Below are positions 1 to 7,517 of a stretch of 40,021 nt of DNA, in pieces. Location of the stretch: positions 4,502,501-4,542,521 of the forward strand of contig NZ_LR134376.1 in assembly GCF_900637545.1 (NCBI RefSeq), written 5' to 3'. Both the position numbers and the translations under genes were made by a program. Each line of letters starts with the position of its first letter. Position 1 is the first letter of the stretch. A model generated the notes under the pieces. That model was given only the letters and a program-made list of their open reading frames with translations. It did no database searches and was not told the origin of the DNA. This stretch comes from Aeromonas encheleia. GTDB taxonomy: Bacteria; Pseudomonadota; Gammaproteobacteria; Enterobacterales; Aeromonadaceae.

Positions 1-361
1 CGGCCTTGGCCTCATCCATCACTCGCACCACCCGACCGTGGGGTACCCGCTCGTCGGCCTGGATCACTAGGCTGGCGTCGGGTTGCTCCGTCAGCAGACG
101 GGCAAGGCTGGCCTGCACCCGCTCCACATCGACCTGTTTGCGATCGAGGAAGATCTGCCCCTGGGCCCCGATCGCCAGCATGATGCTGGAGGATTTCTGG
201 GCCTTGGCCTGACTGGCCTGGGGTCTGTGCACTTCAAGTCCGGCCTCGCGTACGAAGGAGGTGGTCACGATGAAGAAGATCAGCATGATGAACACGATAT
301 CCAGCATGGGGGTCATGTCGATCTGCACTTCATCGCGCTGGCGTTTGGATTGCCGTCTCAT
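1..361 (-). CDS. exbD: ExbD-type TonB-system proton channel subunit (partial)
   Basis: The stop codon lies beyond the left edge; 120 residues are visible. It starts at the ATG complementary to 359-361, which overlaps the exbB stop (ATGA), so the two are translationally coupled. The N-terminus is basic and cytoplasmic (MRRQSKRQRDEVQID). One membrane segment follows at about residues 17-36 and carries the conserved Asp (D21 in TPMLDIVF) that in ExbD/TolR proteins takes part in proton flow. The rest is a periplasmic ExbD/TolR domain. The partners are the ExbB and TtpC genes just upstream. In Vibrio TonB2 operons a short tonB2 gene follows exbD2; here that position is outside the window. Family assignment is secure; specific membership of the TonB2 type is inferred from the neighbours. 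Confidence 0.93.
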   Translation of the reverse strand, partial: MRRQSKRQRDEVQIDMTPMLDIVFIMLIFFIVTTSFVREAGLEVHRPQASQAKAQKSSSIMLAIGAQGQIFLDRKQVDVERVQASLARLLTEQPDASLVIQADERVPHGRVVRVMDEAKA

Positions 362-888
362 TGCATTACCTTCTCTTCTCGCAAGCCGTCACGGGTCTTG
401 GCCAAGGCGCGCTTGGCCTGGCTCTCGAGCCGGCTGAGTAACAACACGCCGGACAGCGCCACCACCATGCCTGCCATGGTGGGGATGGTGGCACGGGAGA
501 TCCCGCCCGCCATGCTCTCCGGGTTAAAGCGGTTGGCGGCGGCCAACGCATCGAATACGCCTATCATGCCGGTCACTGTGCCGAGCAGACCCAGCATGGG
601 GCAGAGCACCACCAGGGTGCGGATGAAGATCAGATGACGGTTGAGCTCCAGCTCGGCCTCGGCCAGCCAGCGGCCACGAATGGCCTGAGCATGCCAGCTG
701 TGGCGCTCGACGCGCCCCTGCCAGCGACTGAACAGCTGCTGCTGCAGCGGGCCAAAGCCCAGGTTGAGGTAGAGCAGCCGCTCGATCATCAGAATCCACA
801 TCAGCACCAGCAGGGCCAGGATGACCCAGAGCACGGGGCCGCCACGGCCCATGAAACTCTGCAACTGCTGCCAGATGTCGAGCATCAT
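358..888 (-). CDS. exbB: ExbB-type TonB-system proton channel protein
   Basis: A 176-residue MotA/TolQ/ExbB protein. An N-terminal membrane segment (about residues 15-37) is followed by a cytoplasmic stretch and two further segments at about 85-110 and 130-155. The first of these contains the family pattern LGLLGTVTGMI. ExbB pentamers surround ExbD and use the proton gradient to drive TonB. At 176 residues it is shorter than E. coli ExbB (244), as is usual for ExbB2 proteins of Vibrio-type TonB2 systems. Its start overlaps the ttpC stop by four bases and its stop overlaps the exbD start, so the genes form a tightly coupled operon. Confidence 0.93.
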   Translation of the reverse strand: MMLDIWQQLQSFMGRGGPVLWVILALLVLMWILMIERLLYLNLGFGPLQQQLFSRWQGRVERHSWHAQAIRGRWLAEAELELNRHLIFIRTLVVLCPMLGLLGTVTGMIGVFDALAAANRFNPESMAGGISRATIPTMAGMVVALSGVLLLSRLESQAKRALAKTRDGLREEKVMQ

Positions 889-2180
889 GCCACCCGCTCC
901 ATCCCGTTTCCGTTGCTCTCGGCGCGCTCGGCCAAGATGCCGGCGACCTGTTGCTCCAGCACATTGGAGAGCTCGGTGAAGCGGGATTGCAGCAGGCTGT
1001 GGGCCAGGATCAGCGGAATGGCGGCCACCAGCCCCTGTACCGTGGTGATCAGCGCCATGGAGATGCCGCCCGCCATGATCTTGGGATCGCCGGTGCCGAA
1101 CTGGGTAATGGCCTGGAAGGTGCCGATCATGCCGGTCACAGTCCCGAGCAGACCCAGCATGGGCGCAATGGCGGCGATGACCTTGACCATGCCGATGCCG
1201 CGCTCCAGCCGTGGAGTCTCTTGCAGGATCGCCTCATCGAGCCGCAGCTCCAGGGTCTCCATGCTCAACTCGGGATGTTGCTCTGCCACTGTCAGCACCC
1301 GACCGAGGGCATTGTTGGTGTGGTATTCACCGCTCTTGAGCTGGCGGCGCACCAGGGTCAGCTCGCGGGACAGCGTCCACAACCGCACCCCGGCAATGCC
1401 CAGACCGATACAGGCCAGCAGCACTATGATGGCGCCGACCTGCCCCCCTTGCTGGACTTGCTGCCAGAAGGTGGGGGCCTGGGCCAGCATCTCGAGCAGC
1501 ACGCCGTGGGAAGGATCCAGCGGCAGGGCCTCGCCTTCCTTGCCCTGATAGGTGGTCAGTTCGGACAGCAGGCCGCCGGGCAGACCCAGTACCGGGCTCA
1601 GCCCTTCACCACTCGGCTGCAGGAAACCGGCGCTCCCGAACAGCGCGAAGCTGCCGATCCGGGTCAGCGACTGTTCGCTGGCCGCGCCCTGGGCATCGAG
1701 CACCTTGCCGCTGAACTGGGCCACCCGGCCCGATTCGCGGATCTCCTGCAGCAGGGTGGCGGGCAACAGGGCGAGGGCGGCGCGATCCGGCACCTGCTTG
1801 TCCTGTGCCAGCACCTTCAGCGCCGCCAGTCGATCCGGGAACTGACCCTGCACCGAGGATTCGGCCAGCAGCTTGACCGCATCGCTCGCCCCCTGGCGGG
1901 TGACGGCGAAAATCTCGTTCATGTCACCGGAGGCTTGCTCCCACTGAGCGTTGAGTTCAACCAGCTGCTTTTCATTGTCGGCAAACTGGCTGGCCAGCTG
2001 CTTGCTCAGGCTCTGGGCTGCGGCCAGCCTGGCGCGAGCACCGCTCAGCTGATCGGCGACCGAGGCCAGATCCTGCTGGGCATTCTGCTCACGAGCCTGC
2101 TCCTGCGCCTGCCAGTCGTCGTTGGCGAGGGCCGCGTGGGAGCCGAGGGAGAGCGTGATAAGAAGGGGGAACCATTTCAT
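885..2180 (-). CDS. ttpC: TtpC-like extended ExbB/TolQ-family protein of the TonB2 complex
   Basis: 431 residues: a Sec signal peptide (MKWFPLLITLSLGSHAALA), a long periplasmic region (about 20-235) whose first part is predicted coiled coil (Ala/Gln/Leu-rich heptads at 25-100), then a MotA/TolQ/ExbB domain (about 240-420). The domain has three membrane segments and the pattern APMLGLLGTVTGMIGTF. This architecture matches TtpC, which is needed by TonB2 systems of Vibrio and relatives for uptake of certain siderophores. ATGA overlaps join it to both the upstream DUF3450 gene and exbB. The function is taken from the family; the substrate receptors served are unknown. Confidence 0.9.
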   Translation of the reverse strand: MKWFPLLITLSLGSHAALANDDWQAQEQAREQNAQQDLASVADQLSGARARLAAAQSLSKQLASQFADNEKQLVELNAQWEQASGDMNEIFAVTRQGASDAVKLLAESSVQGQFPDRLAALKVLAQDKQVPDRAALALLPATLLQEIRESGRVAQFSGKVLDAQGAASEQSLTRIGSFALFGSAGFLQPSGEGLSPVLGLPGGLLSELTTYQGKEGEALPLDPSHGVLLEMLAQAPTFWQQVQQGGQVGAIIVLLACIGLGIAGVRLWTLSRELTLVRRQLKSGEYHTNNALGRVLTVAEQHPELSMETLELRLDEAILQETPRLERGIGMVKVIAAIAPMLGLLGTVTGMIGTFQAITQFGTGDPKIMAGGISMALITTVQGLVAAIPLILAHSLLQSRFTELSNVLEQQVAGILAERAESNGNGMERVA

Positions 2181-2938
2181 GACTGAGCCTCCTGGCTACG
2201 CGCGACAGACAGGGGCACATGCAACAGCTGCGGGACTCGCTTGTCGGCGGCCATGTCCAACGCCTCGGCGATGGGCTCCAGCCACTGGCTGTCGAGCGCC
2301 AGCCATTTCTTGCTCTCGGCAGACCAGCGCCAGGCCTGGCTGCGATCGGCCGTCATCGCCAGCAGGGAGACGCGGCCCAGCGCCAGCACATCGACCCGAC
2401 GCTCGGCACCATCCAGCTCCAGCTGAGCGGGATAGGCATCCATCCGACTGCCGTACTCGGCTTCAATCTGATAGGCCTGCAGCAGCTGGCGGAATTTCTC
2501 GGCCTCGCTCACGTCGGCGCGAGCCATGGTCAGCTTGAGCTGCTCGATGCGCGCCAGACGATCGTCCTTGCGCAGGGGGATGTCCTCCTGCTCCAGCTGC
2601 TCCAGCTCGGCCTGCATCTGCAGCATCAGCGGGATCAGCCCCTGCCGGGTCTGCTCCACCGCCGCCAGCTGGCTGCTGAGCTTGCCCAGTTCATTTTGCT
2701 GATCGGCCACCAGTGACTGCATGTAGCTGTTGTAGGCTTCCAGATCGCGCAGCTGCAGCTGCGCGTTTTGCAGCTCCATCCTGGCGGAAACGGCCGCATC
2801 GGCCGCCTTTTCTACTCGTTGCTGGGAGGCTTTCCCGGCAGCGATGCTGTTTTTCAGTGCGGGCGCGACCAGTTCGTCGGCACTGGCGACGAAGTGGGCG
2901 GCCAATGGCAACAAGGCCAGACCCCAGAGCTTTTTCAT
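2177..2938 (-). CDS. DUF3450-family periplasmic coiled-coil protein
   Basis: 253 residues from the chosen ATG at 2938, which begins a signal peptide (MKKLWGLALLPLAAHFVASA). The frame stays open to a TTG at 2956, but that would place basic and cysteine residues ahead of the signal and overlap the Fur-like box, so the shorter form is preferred. Ribosome-binding complementarity is weak in either case. Residues about 35-140 are rich in Gln, Leu and Glu with heptad spacing and probably form a coiled coil. DUF3450 genes are usually found directly upstream of ttpC-exbB-exbD, which suggests an accessory role in the TonB2 complex; the biochemical function is not known. It is the first gene of this operon, so control by the box at 2953-2975 would cover all four genes. 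Confidence 0.85.
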   Translation of the reverse strand: MKKLWGLALLPLAAHFVASADELVAPALKNSIAAGKASQQRVEKAADAAVSARMELQNAQLQLRDLEAYNSYMQSLVADQQNELGKLSSQLAAVEQTRQGLIPLMLQMQAELEQLEQEDIPLRKDDRLARIEQLKLTMARADVSEAEKFRQLLQAYQIEAEYGSRMDAYPAQLELDGAERRVDVLALGRVSLLAMTADRSQAWRWSAESKKWLALDSQWLEPIAEALDMAADKRVPQLLHVPLSVARSQEAQS

Positions 2939-2952
2939 GGTACATAATCTTA

Positions 2953-2975
2953 ACAATGATAACTATTCTCATTGT
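2953..2975. promoter_or_regulatory. Fur-like box upstream of the TonB2 operon
   Basis: The core 2957-2971 reads TGATAACTATTCTCA, close to the 7-1-7 Fur consensus TGATAATNATTATCA (two differences). It lies in a 23-bp imperfect palindrome centred on T2964 in which 9 of 11 pairs match. It ends 15 bp before the DUF3450 start codon, a position suited to repression under iron sufficiency. Binding is inferred from sequence only. Confidence 0.75.
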
Positions 2976-3108
2976 CTCAAAGAGTCGTGCCAGTGGCAAT
3001 CAGATGATTTCCTTGGCCTGCGGCCGAAAAAACAGGATAATTTTTAGACAAGCACGGGAGTTACTGGCGTTGGTACTAACAACACCACATTAAATAACTA
3101 AAAAATAT

Positions 3109-3141
3109 CTTTTCGATCAGGATCGATAAGGGTCGAAAAAG
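3109..3141. promoter_or_regulatory. Inverted repeat just upstream of the luxR-type gene
   Basis: CTTTTCGATC (3109-3118) and GGTCGAAAAA (3131-3140) form an imperfect inverted repeat, with GATCAGGATCGATAAG overlapping and between them. The right arm runs into the ribosome-binding sequence AAGGAGAG (3139-3146), so the repeat could be an operator or an mRNA hairpin masking the start. It does not match the classical 20-bp lux-box pattern. Function is unknown. Confidence 0.4.
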
Positions 3142-3150
3142 GAGAGTGAC

Positions 3151-3927
3151 ATGTTTAACGATGCGATCTGGGAACACATAGATCGGTTCACCAAGGCCAA
3201 GAAGACCAGCGATATCCAGCAACAACTGGAGCGCTTCAGTCACCAGATGGGATTTGATTACTTCCGTTTGCTGATCATTTTCCCCATCAGCATGCAAAAA
3301 TCCCACGTAGCCTTGTTCAACAACTGTCCGACCAGCTGGTTTGATGCCTACACGGAGCGGCACTACCTGACCCAGGATCCTGTGGTCTTCTTGGGACTGA
3401 AGCAGACCCAGCCCATCTTCTGGAACAAGCTCGACTGCGACTCGCCCTGGCTGCCCAGCGCCAGCCGGGAGGTGATGAACCTCGCCGCCGATTTCGGGGT
3501 GCGCAACGGCGTCTCCTTCCCGCTGCATACCCCCCAGGGGGAACATGGCATCCTCTCCTTCATCAGCAAGGAGAAGTCCAACTCCGACCTGATGTTTGAA
3601 AACGTTCCCCTGCTGTCGTTCTGCGCCAGCTACATCTTCAACTCGGCACTACAACTGATAAAGAGCAGGCCGGATCTGATGAAATGCCTGGCCGAGCTGT
3701 CGGATCGGGAGAAGGAGTGCCTGTTCTGGGCCAGCGAGGGCAAGACCTCCTGGGAGATCGCCACCATACTCGGCATCAGCGAGCGCACCGTGAACTTCCA
3801 CCTCAACCAGGTCACCAACAAGACGGATTCGAAGAACCGCAACCAGGCGATCGCCAAGAGCATCTCCAGCGGCATCATAGTGCCCTCGCTGAACGATGTG
3901 ACCATCACCAACCTGCGGCTGTCATAG
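3151..3927 (+). CDS. LuxR-family acyl-homoserine-lactone receptor (LuxR solo)
   Basis: 258 residues with a strong ribosome-binding sequence (AAGGAGAG, about 5 bases before the ATG). An autoinducer-binding domain (about 20-165) precedes a LuxR-type helix-turn-helix (about 182-245). All residues invariant in AHL-binding LuxR proteins are present: W63, Y67, D76, P77, W91 and G120 in the ligand pocket, and E187, L191 and G197 in the DNA-binding domain. From memory of that family it resembles Aeromonas AhyR/AsaR, but it appears to be a distinct paralogue. No LuxI-type synthase is present anywhere in the window, so it is an orphan receptor here. It is divergent from the Fur-boxed TonB2 operon and convergent with glmS, from which a bidirectional terminator separates it. 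Its ligand and targets cannot be read from sequence. Confidence 0.9.
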   Translation: MFNDAIWEHIDRFTKAKKTSDIQQQLERFSHQMGFDYFRLLIIFPISMQKSHVALFNNCPTSWFDAYTERHYLTQDPVVFLGLKQTQPIFWNKLDCDSPWLPSASREVMNLAADFGVRNGVSFPLHTPQGEHGILSFISKEKSNSDLMFENVPLLSFCASYIFNSALQLIKSRPDLMKCLAELSDREKECLFWASEGKTSWEIATILGISERTVNFHLNQVTNKTDSKNRNQAIAKSISSGIIVPSLNDVTITNLRLS

Positions 3928-3953
3928 CCGGCTATCCGGCCAGACGAGCCCAT

Positions 3954-3982
3954 AAAAAAGAGCCGCAATGCGGCTCTTTTTT
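3954..3982. terminator. Bidirectional intrinsic terminator between luxR-type gene and glmS
   Basis: The hairpin GAGCCGCAATGCGGCTC (3960-3976; 7-bp stem, 3-base loop) is preceded by six A and followed by six T, so it can end transcription from either side. It sits 27 bp after the luxR-type stop and 17 bp after the glmS stop on the other strand. Confidence 0.9.
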
Positions 3983-3998
3983 CATTTCCGACAATGGC

Positions 3999-5831
3999 TT
4001 ATTCCACGGTCACGGATTTCGCCAGGTTGCGCGGCTGATCCACGTCGGTGCCCTTGATCAGGGCGACGTGGTAGGAGAGCAGCTGCAGCGGCACCGTGTA
4101 GACGATGGGGGCGATCATCTCTTCCACGTGGTTGAGGCTCATCACCCGCATGGTCTCGTCGCTCTTGAAGCCGGCATCCGCATCGGCAAACACGTAGAGG
4201 ATGCCGCCACGGGCGCGCACCTCTTCCACGTTGGACTTGAGCTTCTCCAGCAGATCGTTGTTCGGTGCCACCACTATGATGGGCATCTCGGCATCGATCA
4301 GCGCCAGCGGGCCGTGCTTGAGCTCACCGGCCGCATAAGCCTCGGCGTGGATGTAGGAGATCTCCTTCAGCTTGAGTGCCCCCTCCATGGCGATGGGGTA
4401 CTGGCTGCCACGGCCGAGGAACAGGCTGTGGTGCTTGTCGGCAAACTCTTCGGCCAGGGTCTCGATCTGCTTGGCCAGCGCCAGGCTCTCCTTGATGCGC
4501 AGCGGCAGGGCTTGCAGCGCCTTGACCAGCTCGGACTCGGCGGCGGCACTCAGGTTGCCACGGCAGTGACCGACGGAGGCCACCAGCATCAGCAGGCCGG
4601 CCAGCTGGGTGGTGAAGGCCTTGGTGGAGGCGACGCCGATCTCGGCCCCAGCCCGGGTCATGAAGGCAAGATCCGATTCCCGCACCAGGGAGGAGCCCGG
4701 CACGTTGCAGATCGCCAGCGAACTCATGTAGCCGGACTCCTTGGCCAGCCGCAGGGCGGCCAGGGTATCGGCGGTCTCGCCGCTCTGGGACAGGGTCACC
4801 AGCAGGCTGTTGGGGCGCACCACCGACTTGCGATAGCGGAACTCGGAGGCGATCTCCACGTCGCAGGAGACACCAGCGATCTCTTCGAACCAGTAGCGGG
4901 CCACCATGCCGGAGTTGTAGGAGGTGCCGCAGGCGACGATCTGGATGTGCTCGACCTGGTCGAAGATGGCCCGGGCGCCGTTGCCGAACGACTCGACCAC
5001 CACGTGATCGCTGCCGAGGCGGCCTTCCAGGGTATTGGTGATGGCCTTGGGCTGCTCGTAGATCTCTTTGAGCATGTAGTGACGGTACTCGCCCTTGTCA
5101 CCGGCATCGTGGGAGAGCTCGGACTCCAGCTCCTCGCGCACCACGGCGTCGCCGTGAGTGTCGAAGATGTGCACGTCGCGACGGGTCACCTCGGCCACGT
5201 CCCCCTCTTCCAGGAAGATGAAGCGGCGGGTCACCGGCAGCAGCGCCATCTGATCGGAGGCGATGAAGTTCTCGCCGATGCCGCGGCCGATCACCAGCGG
5301 GGAGCCGGAGCGGGCCACCACCACGCGGCTGTCGTCGCGGCTATCCATCACCACAGTGCCGTAGGCGCCACGCAGTTGCTTCACCGCCACCTGCATGGCG
5401 GCCAGCAGGCTGGGGGCGGATTTCAGTTCGTGGTGTACCAGATGGGCGATCACCTCGGTGTCGGTGTCGGAGCTGAACTCGTAACCCATGCCCTGCAGCC
5501 TGCTGCGCAGCTCTTCGTGGTTCTCGATGATGCCGTTGTGCACCACCACGATATGTTCGGAGACGTGGGGATGGGCATTGCGCTCGGACGGCTCACCGTG
5601 GGTCGCCCAGCGAGTGTGGGCGATGCCGGTGCCGCCGTGGACGGACTGCTCTTCCAGCGCCTTGGCCAGTTCGGCCACCTTGCCCAGACGACGCACCCGC
5701 TGCAGCGGCTGGTTGGCGCTGAACACGGCCACCCCGGCGGAGTCATAACCGCGGTACTCGAGACGGCGCAGGCCTTCCACCAGAATTTCAGCCACATCAC
5801 GTTGGGCCACGGCCCCGACGATGCCACACAT
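3999..5831 (-). CDS. glmS: Glutamine--fructose-6-phosphate aminotransferase (isomerising)
   Basis: 610 residues, the usual length for bacterial GlmS. It makes glucosamine-6-phosphate from fructose-6-phosphate and glutamine, the first step to UDP-GlcNAc for peptidoglycan and LPS. The start MCGIVGAV places the glutaminase nucleophile at Cys2. The N-terminal class II amidotransferase domain (about 1-240) contains RGYDSAG and HTRWATHG. Two SIS sugar-binding domains follow, with the phosphate-binding loop SQSGETADT and the C-terminal end LAKSVTVE. The ribosome-binding sequence AAGGAGAA stands before the ATG. No glmS ribozyme-like leader is present, as expected outside Firmicutes. It lies 53 bp downstream of a DeoR-family regulator on the same strand and may be co-transcribed with it. 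In E. coli glmS directly follows glmU; here the two are about 5.5 kb apart. Confidence 0.97.
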   Translation of the reverse strand: MCGIVGAVAQRDVAEILVEGLRRLEYRGYDSAGVAVFSANQPLQRVRRLGKVAELAKALEEQSVHGGTGIAHTRWATHGEPSERNAHPHVSEHIVVVHNGIIENHEELRSRLQGMGYEFSSDTDTEVIAHLVHHELKSAPSLLAAMQVAVKQLRGAYGTVVMDSRDDSRVVVARSGSPLVIGRGIGENFIASDQMALLPVTRRFIFLEEGDVAEVTRRDVHIFDTHGDAVVREELESELSHDAGDKGEYRHYMLKEIYEQPKAITNTLEGRLGSDHVVVESFGNGARAIFDQVEHIQIVACGTSYNSGMVARYWFEEIAGVSCDVEIASEFRYRKSVVRPNSLLVTLSQSGETADTLAALRLAKESGYMSSLAICNVPGSSLVRESDLAFMTRAGAEIGVASTKAFTTQLAGLLMLVASVGHCRGNLSAAAESELVKALQALPLRIKESLALAKQIETLAEEFADKHHSLFLGRGSQYPIAMEGALKLKEISYIHAEAYAAGELKHGPLALIDAEMPIIVVAPNNDLLEKLKSNVEEVRARGGILYVFADADAGFKSDETMRVMSLNHVEEMIAPIVYTVPLQLLSYHVALIKGTDVDQPRNLAKSVTVE

Positions 5832-5884
5832 AGACTTCTCCTTGAACTTGAACTGTTAACAAACAATGGGATAGCAGGCGAGAT

Positions 5885-6658
5885 TCAACCTGCGAGGGGG
5901 GCGCAGATCAGCGTCACCCCTTTGGATTCGAGTAGTTGCCGGGTCTCGTCGGCCAGGCCGGCGTCGGTGACCAGGGTATGGATCTGTGCCCAGGGCAGCT
6001 CCAGATTGGGGATCTTGCGGCCTATCTTCTCCGACTCGACCATGACGATGACCTCGCGGGACACCTCGGCCATCACCCTGGACAGGCCCACCAGCTCGTT
6101 GAAGGTGGTGGTGCCTCGCTCCGGGTCTATGCCATCGGCACCGATGAACAGCTGGTCGAAGTCGTAGGAGCGCAGCACCTGCTCCGCCACCTGGCCCTGG
6201 AAGGATTCGGAGTGGGGATCCCAGGTGCCGCCGGTCATCAGCAGGGTGGGCTCGTTCTCCAGCTCGCGCAGGGCGCCGGCCACGTTGAGGGAGTTGGTCA
6301 TGACGATGAGGCCGCGCTTGTTGCCCAGCATGGGGATCATGGCACTGGTGGTGCTGCCGCTGTCGATGATGACGCGGTTATGATCGCGGATGCGCTCGGC
6401 GGCGGCGCGGGCGATGGCCAGCTTTCGTTTCGAAACCTGCTCCGGATTGCTGTCGACCACCATCTCGCTCGGCAGGGGCACGGCACCACCGTAACGGCGC
6501 AGCAGCAGGCCACCGGTTTCCAGCACGGCCAGATCCTTGCGGATGGTCACCTCCGAGGTGGAGAAGTGTTTGGCGAGGGTATCGACGCTCACTTCGCCCT
6601 GTTCCTGCACCAGGGTCACTATGGTGTGGCGACGCTGTTGAGTATTGCGTTTGGTCAT
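5885..6658 (-). CDS. DeoR/GlpR-family transcriptional repressor
   Basis: 257 residues. The N-terminal DeoR winged helix-turn-helix (about 6-60, with VSVDTLAKHFSTSEVTIRKDL) is followed by a DeoR C-terminal sugar-phosphate sensor domain with the family pattern IIDSGSTT and the ADGID region. Proteins of this type (GlpR, AgaR, DeoR) repress sugar or amino-sugar genes and are released by a phosphorylated sugar. Its place directly upstream of glmS suggests amino-sugar phosphate sensing, which is inference. The ribosome-binding site is weak. Two short palindromes built on TTTCGA/TCGAAA lie just upstream of the start and fit autoregulation. The gene is divergent from creB. Confidence 0.88.
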   Translation of the reverse strand: MTKRNTQQRRHTIVTLVQEQGEVSVDTLAKHFSTSEVTIRKDLAVLETGGLLLRRYGGAVPLPSEMVVDSNPEQVSKRKLAIARAAAERIRDHNRVIIDSGSTTSAMIPMLGNKRGLIVMTNSLNVAGALRELENEPTLLMTGGTWDPHSESFQGQVAEQVLRSYDFDQLFIGADGIDPERGTTTFNELVGLSRVMAEVSREVIVMVESEKIGRKIPNLELPWAQIHTLVTDAGLADETRQLLESKGVTLICAPLAG

Positions 6659-6665
6659 CTTAAAG

Positions 6666-6689
6666 TTTCGATTCGAAAGAATTTCGAAA
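6666..6689. promoter_or_regulatory. Candidate DeoR-family operator pair
   Basis: TTTCGATTCGAAA (6666-6678) and the perfect palindrome TTTCGAAA (6682-6689) lie 8-31 bp upstream of the DeoR-family start in the divergent deoR/creB interval. Repeated TTTCGA half-sites with A/T flanks resemble operators of this family. A near copy, TTTCGTTTCGAAA, occurs inside the gene at 6423-6435. Confidence 0.5.
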
Positions 6690-6781
6690 TGTTAGCGCCT
6701 TTTTTGGAAAAATAAAACCGCAAATAGGATCCAATTTGGTTCGATGCCAGAATGGGCAGGCCGATTTGCGACGAGGACGCC

Positions 6782-7456
6782 ATGCAAAAACGAGTCATCT
6801 GGCTGGTGGAAGATGAAGCCAGCATCGCCGATACCCTGATCTATGCGCTGCAGACCGACGGTTTCGAGGTGGAGTGGTTCCCCCTCGGCCAGCCGTTGCT
6901 GGCGCGACTGGAACGGTCGCGACCGGATTTTCTGATCCTGGATGTGGGGCTGCCAGACATCGGCGGCTTCGAGCTGTGCAAGCAGGTGCGGGCCCTGACC
7001 GACACTCCCCTGATGTTTCTCACCGCCCGCAGCGAGGAGATAGACAGGTTGATCGGGCTGGAGATAGGGGCCGACGACTACGTGGCCAAGCCCTTCTCGC
7101 CGCGGGAGGTGTGCGCCAGGGTGAGGGTGATACTGCGCCGCAGCCAGCCCATAATCCCCCAACCGAGCCAATTACTGGCGCTGGACGAGGAGCGGGCCCG
7201 CATCTGCTTCCACGGTCAGCCCCTGAATCTCACCCGCTACGAATACCTGCTGCTCAAGACCCTGATGCAGGCGCCGGGCCGGGTCTACTCCCGCCAGCAG
7301 CTGATGGACCTGGTGTGGAGCGGAGCCGAAGAGAGCCTGGATCGCACCGTCGACACCCACATCAAGACCCTGCGCGCCAAGCTGCGGGAGCGGGACGCCG
7401 AGGCAAACCTGATCCTGACCCACCGCGGGCTGGGCTACAGCCTGGAGCTGGCATGA
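6782..7456 (+). CDS. creB: CreB/BlrA response regulator
   Basis: 224 residues from the ATG at 6782, which has GAGGAC about 6 bases upstream; an in-frame ATG at 6752 lacks such a site. The receiver domain (1-120) has the acidic pair in VEDE (residues 9-12), phospho-acceptor D54 in ILDVGLPD, and the conserved Lys in YVAKPFSPRE. The C-terminal OmpR/PhoB winged helix (about 130-222) includes LTRYEYLLLKTL and the recognition region SLDRTVDTHIKTLRAKL. Together with CreC, the beta-lactamase and CreD downstream, this is the cluster called BlrA/BlrB in Aeromonas. There the system controls chromosomal beta-lactamase genes through TTCAC repeats. No such repeat was found upstream of creB itself. Confidence 0.93.
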   Translation: MQKRVIWLVEDEASIADTLIYALQTDGFEVEWFPLGQPLLARLERSRPDFLILDVGLPDIGGFELCKQVRALTDTPLMFLTARSEEIDRLIGLEIGADDYVAKPFSPREVCARVRVILRRSQPIIPQPSQLLALDEERARICFHGQPLNLTRYEYLLLKTLMQAPGRVYSRQQLMDLVWSGAEESLDRTVDTHIKTLRAKLRERDAEANLILTHRGLGYSLELA

Positions 7457-7517
7457 ACCACAGGGGATCGCAACGGCCAGGTAGGCCAGGGCAGCGGAAC
7501 CACCGAGGGGGACGACC

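Noticed and set aside
2939..2956. Longer DUF3450 protein starting at TTG 2956
   Set aside because: It would place six extra residues before a normal signal peptide and begin inside the Fur-like palindrome. The ATG at 2938 is the better start.
4118..4133. Possible parS site around CACGTG
   Set aside because: TCTTCCACGTGGTTGA matches the parS palindrome at only 12 of 16 positions, is not symmetric in its outer arms, and lies inside conserved glmS codons.
5832..5884. glmS ribozyme or other riboswitch in the glmS leader
   Set aside because: Only 53 bases separate the DeoR-type gene from glmS, far too short for the ribozyme core, and no characteristic pairing is visible.
3684..6167. An 827-codon open frame on the plus strand across the end of the luxR-type gene and all of glmS
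   Set aside because: It is antisense to glmS and rich in His, Gln and Gly, as expected for a frame read opposite GC-rich coding sequence. It has no ribosome-binding site or recognisable domain.
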